Origin: Allobosea sp.
Lineage (GTDB): Bacteria; Pseudomonadota; Alphaproteobacteria; Rhizobiales; Kaistiaceae
NCBI GenBank assembly: GCA_017307955.1
Contig: JAFKFV010000013.1
Span: forward strand, 62,001 to 126,000
DNA: 64,000 nt
Direction of reading: 5' to 3'
In this document: positions 54,898 through 64,000 of the stretch, piece by piece
How the letters are laid out: every line of letters begins with the position of its first letter
Numbering within the stretch: position 1 is the stretch's first letter
Program-made: the position numbers and the translations under genes
The notes under the pieces: generated by a model
What the model saw: only the letters and a program-made list of their open reading frames with translations
What the model was told of the DNA's origin: nothing
Databases searched by the model: none

Positions 54898-54944
54898 ACC
54901 GCGCGTCCGCGAGAGTGCGCCCCGTATGCCCCGCCGGTCCGTCG

Positions 54945-54961
54945 CGAAACGCGAAGTTTCG
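54945..54961. terminator. Hairpin between convergent genes
   Basis: CGAAAC-GCGAA-GTTTCG forms a six-pair stem in the 114-bp gap between the dehydratase and the amidohydrolase ends. It is weak, and the T-run is poor. Confidence 0.35.
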
Positions 54962-55011
54962 TTGATGGATGTAGAATTCTGTCGGCATTGGCGACGATGC
55001 GGCCTTCGCCG

Positions 55012-56763
55012 TCACGGCTGCACCCGGGCGCCCTCCACCCATGTCTCGCTGACCTTGATGGCCGAGAGCTGCCCGGGATCGGTGGCGTAGGGATCGCTTT
55101 CGAGGAGGGTGAAATCCGCCTCCTTGCCCACCTCCAGCGAGCCGATCCTGTCGCCCATGCCCAGTTGACGGGCGGCATAAAGCGTAATCCCCCGAAGGGC
55201 TTGGTCGACCGTGACCGCGAGATCGGGGCCGATCACCGAACCGTCGGTCATGCAGCGCCGCGTCACCGCGGTCTCGACCAGCCGCATCGGATTGAGCGGC
55301 AGGCCGGCGGCCGGATTATCGGTATGCAGCGAATAGCCGATGCCGGCCTTGGCCGCCGCGCCGACCGGCACCATGAACGCGGCGCGCTCCGGCCCGAACA
55401 GCTTGTCGCGGTAGTCCGCGCCATAAAGATGAACGAAATCAGTCATGAAGCTCGGCTCGCAGCCAAGCCTCTTCATCCGCTCGATCTGGTCCGCCCGCGC
55501 CATGGTGGCATGCTCCACCCGGTTCAAACCACTGGCGGGATGGGCGCCATAGACCGTCTCGATGGCGTCGAGAATCTGGTCGACCGCGGCATCCCCTTGG
55601 CTGTGAACGAGAATCGTCCACCCTGCCCCCTTCGCCTTGGTGCAGAGTTCGATCGCCTCGGCGTTGGTGTAGCCGAGACTGCCCCGCTTGTCGGTCCCGA
55701 GATAGGGCTCGGTCTGCGCCGCCGTCTCCGCCTGGTTCGATCCATCGCCCCAGTATTTCATGCCATAGAGCGAGAACCGGCTGCCCGGCAGCACACGCGC
55801 TCTGTCTGACGGCCCGAGCGACGCAAAGGCCTTGCTCGCTTCCACCATGTCGGTGCTGAAGCTGGCGCTGTAGCGGATAGGCAGGCTTTTTGAGAGTTCC
55901 GCCAGCATCTTGACCCATTCGGGCTTCACGGTCCCGGGCTCGTGCAGCGTCGTCAATCCGGCAGCGGCAGCCTGCTTCGCATAGGTGGAAACGGCCCGCG
56001 CAAGATCCTCGGGCGTCGGTTTGGGAACAGCGATGTCCAAGAATTTGAGCAGCGCCGGCTCGTTGTAGATGAGCCCGTTCAACCTGCCGTCCGCCCCCCG
56101 TCCGAAGAACCCGCCCCCCGGCAGATCGCCGGTCGCCTCCGTCACCCCGGCCCTCTGGAAAGCGAGAGTATTGGCGCAGCCGACATGGCCGTTCACATAG
56201 AGGAGGAAGATCGGATTGGCCGTGGACACCGCATCGAGCTCGGCCATCGAAAAATCGCCGCCCTGCAGCAGGTTGTCGTAGAAGCCGAAGGCCAGCCATT
56301 CGCCCGGCTTGGCCTTTGCCGCGGCCGCCTTCATCGCGCCGACAGCCTCGGCCTTGCTGCCATATCGCGCGAAGCCGACATCGACGAGCAGCATCGTCAG
56401 CAGCGCCGTCAGCGTGACGTGATTATGCGGATCGATGAGGCCAGGGAGCAGCGACCGCCCTGCGAGATCGACGATTTCGGTCGCGGATCCCCGGTGCGCC
56501 ATCACCTCCGCTTCGCTTCCGACCGCGATGATCCTGCCGGAAGCCACCGCGACCGCGGCGGCCTTCGCGCCGGGCGAAGTCATCGGATAGACCGGCCCGT
56601 TCCTGAAGATCGTGTCGGCGCTGCCGCCGGCCGCCAGCGCCGGAAGACCCGTCGCCCCGATCGCTGCGATCGAAGCGGCATAGGCCAGAAACTCGCGCCG
56701 ATTGGCCGAAAGCCCCGCCGTCAGATGATCAGCGACTGCGGAACGAGCACACCAGCGGCACAT
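55012..56763 (-). CDS. Amidohydrolase family protein with Tat-type signal (YtcJ-like)
   Basis: A 583-residue metal-dependent hydrolase. The N-terminus carries a twin-arginine signal (SANRREFLAYAASIAAIG) with cleavage near LALAA, so it is periplasmic, unlike most relatives. The catalytic region includes LLPGLIDPHNHVTL (HxH), ILVHSQGDAAVDQILDAIE, NRVEHATMARADQIERM and YSLHTDNPAAGLPLNP. ATG 56763 follows GGGGGAAGG; an upstream TTG is less likely. Substrate unknown; YtcJ-type proteins hydrolyse amides or N-substituted compounds. No clear operon partner. Confidence 0.85.
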   Translation of the reverse strand: MCRWCARSAVADHLTAGLSANRREFLAYAASIAAIGATGLPALAAGGSADTIFRNGPVYPMTSPGAKAAAVAVASGRIIAVGSEAEVMAHRGSATEIVDLAGRSLLPGLIDPHNHVTLTALLTMLLVDVGFARYGSKAEAVGAMKAAAAKAKPGEWLAFGFYDNLLQGGDFSMAELDAVSTANPIFLLYVNGHVGCANTLAFQRAGVTEATGDLPGGGFFGRGADGRLNGLIYNEPALLKFLDIAVPKPTPEDLARAVSTYAKQAAAAGLTTLHEPGTVKPEWVKMLAELSKSLPIRYSASFSTDMVEASKAFASLGPSDRARVLPGSRFSLYGMKYWGDGSNQAETAAQTEPYLGTDKRGSLGYTNAEAIELCTKAKGAGWTILVHSQGDAAVDQILDAIETVYGAHPASGLNRVEHATMARADQIERMKRLGCEPSFMTDFVHLYGADYRDKLFGPERAAFMVPVGAAAKAGIGYSLHTDNPAAGLPLNPMRLVETAVTRRCMTDGSVIGPDLAVTVDQALRGITLYAARQLGMGDRIGSLEVGKEADFTLLESDPYATDPGQLSAIKVSETWVEGARVQP

Positions 56764-56924
56764 GACCTTCCCCCATCTGGCCCGACGCAAGACTACAGAT
56801 CGTCGCCAAGCATAGCCCGCAACCCTTAAAGGGGCCTGCGATAACCTGAATCAGGAGAGCCAGTATACCGGCGCCGGCATAGCCATCGTCGATCGGAGTC
56901 AGCCCAGCTTCGGATGGGCCCGAA

Positions 56925-58487
56925 TCACTCCCACTCGATTGTCCCAGGCGGCTTGGACGTCACGTCGTAGACGACGCGGTTGATGCCTTTGACCTCGTTG
57001 ATGATGCGGGTGGCCGCGTTGGCGAGGAACGTCATGTCGAAGTGGTAGAAGTCGGCCGTCATGCCGTCGACCGAGGTGACGGCGCGCAGCGCGCAGACGG
57101 AATCGTAGGTCCGGCCGTCGCCCATGACGCCGACGGTCTGGACCGGCAGCAGAACCGCGAAGGCCTGCCAGATCGTGTCGTAGAGGCCGGCCTTGCGAAT
57201 CTCGTCGAGATAGATCGCATCGGCCTTCCGGAGGATGTCGAGCTTCTCGCGCGTGATGCCGCCGGGGCAGCGGATGGCGAGGCCGGGGCCCGGGAAGGGA
57301 TGCCGGCCGACGAAGAAGTCCGGCAGGCCGAGTTCCCGCCCGAGCGCCCTCACCTCGTCCTTGAAGAGTTCGCGCAGCGGCTCGACCAGCTTCATGTTCA
57401 TGCGCGCCGGCAGGCCGCCGACATTGTGGTGCGACTTGATCGTGACCGACGGCCCGCCCGAGAACGAGACGCTCTCGATGACATCGGGATAGAGCGTCCC
57501 CTGCGCCAGGAACTGCGGCGCGCCGCGCCCGTCGGCGGCGATCTTCTTCGCCTCCGCCTCGAAAACATCGATGAACAGACGGCCGATGATCTTGCGCTTC
57601 GTCTCCGGGTCGCTGACGCCTTCGAGTTCGCCGATGAAGAGATCGGACGCGTCGACATGGACGAGCGGGATGTTGAAATGCTCGCGGAAGAGCGAAACGA
57701 CCTGCTCGCTCTCGCCGAGCCGCATCAGCCCATGGTCGACATAGACGCAGGTCAGCTGCTCGCCGATCGCCTCGTGGATCAGCACAGCCGCCACGGCGGA
57801 ATCGACGCCGCCCGAGAGCGCGCAGAGCACCCTGCCCTCGCCAACCTGGGCGCGGATCTTGGCGATCATCTCGGCGCGATAAGCGGCCATGGTCCAGTCG
57901 GACTTGAGGCCGACGACCTGATGGACGAAATTGGCAAGGAGCTTGCCGCCATCCGGCGTGTGCAGGACCTCGGGATGGAACTGGACGCCGTAAAGCCGGC
58001 GGCGCTCGTCGGCGATCGCGGCGAAGGGCGCGCCCTCCGAGACGGCGATGACCTCGAAGCCCTCCGGAATGGCCGTGATCTTGTCGCCATGGCTCATCCA
58101 GACCTGGTGGCGGCTGCCCGTGTCCCAGAGGCCCTCGAACAATGCCGACGGCTTCTTCACCTCGATGAAGGCGCGGCCGAACTCACGGTGATGGCCGGTT
58201 TCGACCGCTCCGCCGAGCTGAGCGCTCATGGTCTGCTCGCCATAGCAGATGCCGAGGACCGGGATGCCGGCTTCGAAGATCGCATCGGGCGCCCGAGGCG
58301 AGCCGATATCGACGGTGCTCGCGGGGCTGCCTGAAAGGATGACGCCCTTCGGCTTCAGCCTGTCGAACGCCTCCTCGGCTTTCTGGAACGGATGGATCTC
58401 ACAATAGACGCCCGTCTCCCGAAGCCGCCGCGCGATGAGCTGCGTCACCTGGGACCCGAAATCGACGATGAGAATGGTGTCGGTCAT
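56925..58487 (-). CDS. guaA: GMP synthase (glutamine-hydrolysing)
   Basis: GuaA amidates XMP to GMP. The 520-residue protein has the class I glutamine amidotransferase (GICYGEQTM with the nucleophilic Cys, and [10 protein letters not shown]) at residues 1-200, the ATP-pyrophosphatase with P-loop [11 protein letters not shown] near 228, and the dimerisation domain ending PPGTIEWE. It follows a terminator-like hairpin at 58555-58581. guaB, which makes XMP, lies 2.6 kb upstream on the same strand. Confidence 0.97.
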   Translation of the reverse strand: MTDTILIVDFGSQVTQLIARRLRETGVYCEIHPFQKAEEAFDRLKPKGVILSGSPASTVDIGSPRAPDAIFEAGIPVLGICYGEQTMSAQLGGAVETGHHREFGRAFIEVKKPSALFEGLWDTGSRHQVWMSHGDKITAIPEGFEVIAVSEGAPFAAIADERRRLYGVQFHPEVLHTPDGGKLLANFVHQVVGLKSDWTMAAYRAEMIAKIRAQVGEGRVLCALSGGVDSAVAAVLIHEAIGEQLTCVYVDHGLMRLGESEQVVSLFREHFNIPLVHVDASDLFIGELEGVSDPETKRKIIGRLFIDVFEAEAKKIAADGRGAPQFLAQGTLYPDVIESVSFSGGPSVTIKSHHNVGGLPARMNMKLVEPLRELFKDEVRALGRELGLPDFFVGRHPFPGPGLAIRCPGGITREKLDILRKADAIYLDEIRKAGLYDTIWQAFAVLLPVQTVGVMGDGRTYDSVCALRAVTSVDGMTADFYHFDMTFLANAATRIINEVKGINRVVYDVTSKPPGTIEWE

Positions 58488-58554
58488 GAGCGTTCCGGTC
58501 GAGGAGGGAATGGCTTCCGGTTAAGGGATCGGGGCGGCGACTGCAATTGAAAGA

Positions 58555-58581
58555 CGAAGGCCGGCACAAGGCCGGCCTTCG
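58555..58581 (-). terminator. Rho-independent-type terminator before guaA
   Basis: CGAAGGCCGG and CCGGCCTTCG form a ten-pair stem with a seven-base loop. Read on the minus strand, it is followed by TCTTTCAATT. It lies just after the small membrane protein gene and would separate that transcript from guaA. Confidence 0.7.
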
Positions 58582-58591
58582 CGATCCTCTG

Positions 58592-58867
58592 TCAGGGCGA
58601 CGTCGTCGACGCGCCCGGCGCGGCGGGCTGTGGCGCGGCCGGCGCGCCGGCCCAGCTCGGGAAGGCGGCGCAGCCCTCGGGCGCCGCGATCGGACCGAAG
58701 CGCTCCTTCAGCTTGTCGCAGGCGAACTGGCGAGCCTGATCGGGCATGTATTTGTTGATGGCGACGCCGAAGCGGTCATTCGGGTCAGCGGCGGCAAAGA
58801 CGTAATAGGCCCAATAGCCGCCAACGACGATGATCGCGAGGACAATGAGCCGGACAAGCCCGCGCAT
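58592..58867 (-). CDS. Small single-pass membrane protein, hypothetical
   Basis: A 91-residue protein. Residues 4-25 are a transmembrane segment or uncleaved signal (LVRLIVLAIIVVGGYWAYYVFA). A conserved-looking periplasmic stretch contains two cysteines (RQFACDKLKERFG, PEGCAAFPSW), then an Ala/Pro-rich tail. Not recognised. It lies 74 bp downstream of rsmB on the same strand and is followed by a terminator. Confidence 0.7.
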   Translation of the reverse strand: MRGLVRLIVLAIIVVGGYWAYYVFAAADPNDRFGVAINKYMPDQARQFACDKLKERFGPIAAPEGCAAFPSWAGAPAAPQPAAPGASTTSP

Positions 58868-58941
58868 GAGGAACTCCGTTTCTGGTAGCCGAAAGTGCCC
58901 CGACCTTCTAGAAGGCCAAGGCCTTGGTGTCGAGGCGAGCT

Positions 58942-60255
58942 TCAGCTGCGCCGTGTCATGACCGAGACGAAGAAGCCGTCGGTGCCGCTCCGGAGCGGAG
59001 TCATCATCAGCCCCTGCGGCAGCGGCGTGACGGCATCGCCGAGAACCACCATCGCCTCGGCCTCATAGGCGGCGACGACCGAGGCCGGGTCGACAACCGA
59101 GAAACCCGGATGCCGCTCGAGGAAGGCGGCCACCTGGTCGCCGTTTTCCGAGGGAAGCAGCGAGCAGGTGACATAGGCGAGACGGCCGCCAACCTTGACG
59201 TAGCGCGCGGCCTGATCGAGCACGGCGATCTGGTCCTTGATCCGCTCGGCAAGACTGCCCGGGCGGATGCGCCATTTCGCATCCGGGTTGCGGCGCCAGG
59301 TGCCGGTGCCGGTGCAGGGCGCATCGACGAGGACGAGATCCATGCGATGCTCGAGATCGTCGAGCACGTCGCTGTTGGGCTTCGGCGCGCGAACCTGCAC
59401 ATTGCGGATGCCGGCGCGAGCGAGCCGGTCATGGATCGGCGCCAGGCGGCGGCGGTCGGAATCATAGGCAAAGATCTGACCATGATTGCCCATGGCCGCG
59501 GCCATGGCGAGCGTCTTGCCGCCACCGCCGGCGCAGATGTCGAGGACCTGCATGCCCGGCCGGGCGCCGGCGAACTCCGCCGCGAGCTGACTGCCGAGAT
59601 CCTGGATCTCGATATGGCCCTTGAGGAAGCTCTCCGTCGAGGCGATATGCGGCTCTCCGCGCTCCGGCTCGACGGGAAGGCGCAGGCAAAGCGGCGCCAA
59701 CGCCGGCCGCTCGGGCGTGCGACCAAGTTCGTCGGAAAGTTCCCGCGCGGCACGGTCGGCATCGCATTTCAGCGTGTTGACTCGAAGATCGAGCGGCGCG
59801 ACCTCGGCCATCGCCCGCATCTCGGCAACGACCGTCTCGCCGAGCACGCGGCCGAGCTCGTCCGCCAGCCATTCGGGATAATCGCCGCGCACATGGTCGG
59901 GCGCGGCCCGCAGCCGATCCTCGGCGAGCGCGGCGCGTTCACCGGCGGAAAGAGGTGCCGGCGCAAAGCGTTCACCGGCGATCTGGCGCTCGACCCCGGC
60001 GAGGTCGAGCCCGCGATGGGTGCGCAGGAGGCCGAGCATCACGGCGCGGCCGTCCTCGCCGTCCGCCGCCCAGGCGGCCGAGGCGCGGTGGCGGAGCGCG
60101 TCGAAGACGAGATCGCCTATCGCGCGGCGGTCCTTCGAACCCGCGAAGCGATGCGCCAGGCCCCAGTCCTTCAGCGCGTCGGCGACCGGGCGGCGACGGT
60201 CGATGATGTCGTCGAGAACCTCGATCGCAGCCGAGATGCGGGCAACAGGCGTCAT
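58942..60255 (-). CDS. rsmB: RsmB/NOP-family class I SAM-dependent rRNA methyltransferase
   Basis: A 437-residue RNA m5C methyltransferase. Residues 1-130 are a NusB-like RNA-binding region and 200-437 the Rossmann methyltransferase with motif I LDICAGGGGKTLAMA. The two catalytic cysteines are in VLVDAPCTGTGTWRR (motif IV) and YVTCSLLPSEN (motif VI). The expected product is m5C967 of 16S rRNA. The arrangement near guaB and guaA is common in Hyphomicrobiales. Confidence 0.9.
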   Translation of the reverse strand: MTPVARISAAIEVLDDIIDRRRPVADALKDWGLAHRFAGSKDRRAIGDLVFDALRHRASAAWAADGEDGRAVMLGLLRTHRGLDLAGVERQIAGERFAPAPLSAGERAALAEDRLRAAPDHVRGDYPEWLADELGRVLGETVVAEMRAMAEVAPLDLRVNTLKCDADRAARELSDELGRTPERPALAPLCLRLPVEPERGEPHIASTESFLKGHIEIQDLGSQLAAEFAGARPGMQVLDICAGGGGKTLAMAAAMGNHGQIFAYDSDRRRLAPIHDRLARAGIRNVQVRAPKPNSDVLDDLEHRMDLVLVDAPCTGTGTWRRNPDAKWRIRPGSLAERIKDQIAVLDQAARYVKVGGRLAYVTCSLLPSENGDQVAAFLERHPGFSVVDPASVVAAYEAEAMVVLGDAVTPLPQGLMMTPLRSGTDGFFVSVMTRRS

Positions 60256-60279
60256 TCGCTCAAACTATCCTTGCCGCCA

Positions 60280-60651
60280 TCACCAGGGATAGGCGGCCAT
60301 CACGAGAAGCCCGCCGACCACGAGGCCGTGCACGAGCACATGGTTGATTTCCTGGGCGCGGGCCTGGCCGGAGAGCGTCCAGAAATCATGCACCATCGCC
60401 GTCGCGGCGATGACGAAGAGCGCCATGGCGAGGAAGGTCACGCGCGGCGCAAATCCGGCAATCGCCGCTGCGCCGAGCGCGATCTCGATCGCCCCTCCCG
60501 AGACGGCGACGAACAGCGGCAGCGGGATCTTCTTCGTGGCGAGGAGGCCCGCCACAGGCCGGCGGGCCATCAGGAGCCGGATACCGATGACCACGAAGAG
60601 CAGGCCCATAAGAATGCGCCCGGCGAGTGCCAGGAATGATGTCTCCGCCAT
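60280..60651 (-). CDS. DoxX family membrane protein
   Basis: A 123-residue protein with four hydrophobic segments and the DoxX pattern LALAGRILMGLLFVVIGIRLL near the N-terminus and VHDFWTLSG later. The family includes subunits of thiosulfate:quinone oxidoreductase and redox membrane proteins, but stand-alone members are mostly uncharacterised. It lies 15 bp downstream of the MAPEG gene and 24 bp upstream of rsmB. Confidence 0.85.
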   Translation of the reverse strand: MAETSFLALAGRILMGLLFVVIGIRLLMARRPVAGLLATKKIPLPLFVAVSGGAIEIALGAAAIAGFAPRVTFLAMALFVIAATAMVHDFWTLSGQARAQEINHVLVHGLVVGGLLVMAAYPW

Positions 60652-60666
60652 TTAGCCCCCCAAGCG

Positions 60667-61071
60667 CTAGATGAGCCGCACCGCCAGATCGATCCAGAGC
60701 GCCACCACTAGCAGAAAGCCGGCGGCGAAGCTCGCATGGCGAAGCATCAAGGCGTTGGAGAAGATGGCGACGAAATGAACGGCCCGGCTGGCGACGAAAA
60801 GCCAGGCCAGCGCCAGTTCCAGGATCGCCACGCCGTCGATCAGGAAGAGGAAACCGATCACCACGAAGAAGAGGATCGGCAGCTCGAACTGGTTGGCGAC
60901 GGCGCGGCGGCCCCTCGCCGATTCGGGCGGCTCGCTTCCCGGCGCGAAATCGGTGTCGCGAACCGTGCCCGACCGGACGGCACCAGATCGCGCCATGCCG
61001 AGACGGATATAGGTCAGAAAGATCAGCGCCGCCTGCGCAATGGCGGGCCACAAAATGACAGTTTTCAACAA
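60667..61071 (-). CDS. MAPEG family membrane protein
   Basis: A 134-residue protein with four hydrophobic segments and the MAPEG core ANQFELPILFFVVIGFLFL followed by AWLFVASRAVHFVAIFSNALMLRH. Eukaryotic members are glutathione-linked eicosanoid enzymes; bacterial roles are mostly unknown. It lies seven bp downstream of guaB on the same strand. Confidence 0.87.
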   Translation of the reverse strand: MLKTVILWPAIAQAALIFLTYIRLGMARSGAVRSGTVRDTDFAPGSEPPESARGRRAVANQFELPILFFVVIGFLFLIDGVAILELALAWLFVASRAVHFVAIFSNALMLRHASFAAGFLLVVALWIDLAVRLI

Positions 61072-61078
61072 AATTCAA

Positions 61079-63848
<2,770 letters not shown>

Positions 63849-64000
63849 GGGATCGGCCTCTTCACCAATGACGGACGATCGGGCGGCACGGCCGGGCGCC
63901 GCGCGAAGCGGTCAACTACCCGATTCCGACGCCCGGGTGACAGCAAAATGTGGCATCGCCGCAACATCGACGCACACAACGGCGATCATGGCCGAACCAG

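Noticed and set aside
63849..64000. Start of another gene at the right edge
   Set aside because: No frame with recognisable homology or ribosome site; open frames here are shadows of the helicase gene.

Overview
The window is GC-rich, densely packed alphaproteobacterial chromosome, most likely from the Hyphomicrobiales (Rhizobiales). The evidence is an HWE-family histidine kinase, a double cold-shock-domain protein, an EipB/DUF1849 envelope protein, a complex I accessory subunit of the NDUFS4 type, GAAC-N7-GAAC LexA boxes, abundant sugar ABC transporters with GntR/LacI regulators, and the guaB-rsmB-guaA neighbourhood. A genus cannot be fixed from the sequence alone. There is no phage, plasmid, IS or CRISPR signal; mobile-looking DNA is limited to short palindromic intergenic repeats.

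Layout. 1-3.8 kb: a signalling locus with a multi-PAS HWE kinase (5' end outside the window), a single-domain receiver, a tiny protein and a receiver fused to an ECF-sigma-like C-terminal segment (domain order opposite to PhyR). 3.8-5.3 kb: a cysteine hydrolase and an SDR. 5.5-9.5 kb: a PotABCD-type ABC importer. 9.6-11.6 kb: an aldo/keto reductase divergent from a LysR regulator. 11.6-15.1 kb: kdsA, tRNA-Arg, an NDUFS4-like protein, tRNA-Pro, DUF192 and double cold-shock proteins, gloA and tRNA-Glu. 15.6-20.1 kb: a complete sugar ABC importer. 20.1-26.7 kb: ogt, a lipoprotein, an L,D-transpeptidase, an orphan amino-acid binding protein, lexA with two SOS boxes, eipB, a RidA protein and a glycerophosphodiesterase. 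26.8-34.6 kb: a GNAT/FemAB-like protein with an LtaS/OpgB-like sulfatase, a HIT protein, divergent cobT and cobS, DUF1289, a bile-acid symporter-like protein and dusA.

34.8-48.2 kb is the main catabolic island. A FadR-type GntR regulator with its own promoter and operator precedes an RbsBAC-type sugar importer, a protein resembling D-apionate lactonase, a D-erythronate dehydrogenase (DenD) and two SDRs. A second transcription unit holds a LacI regulator, 3-oxo-tetronate kinase (OtnK) and 3-oxo-tetronate-4-phosphate decarboxylase (OtnC), divergent from L-threonate dehydrogenase (LtnD). Together they read as uptake, delactonisation, oxidation, phosphorylation and decarboxylation of a four-carbon (or branched) acid sugar to dihydroxyacetone phosphate. 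The expected isomerase OtnI is not in the window.

48.2-54.9 kb: a pyruvate/indolepyruvate-type decarboxylase, a DUF72 protein, an AhpD-like protein, and a GntR-controlled D-2-hydroxyacid dehydrogenase plus enolase-superfamily dehydratase with matching TTGTTAACAA-type operators. 55-63.9 kb: a Tat-exported amidohydrolase, then the housekeeping group guaA, a small membrane protein, rsmB, DoxX, MAPEG, guaB and a RecD-like helicase.

The best candidate for an undescribed system is the kinase/receiver/mini-protein/receiver-sigma locus at the left edge. The second is the lactonase-linked four-carbon acid-sugar pathway.
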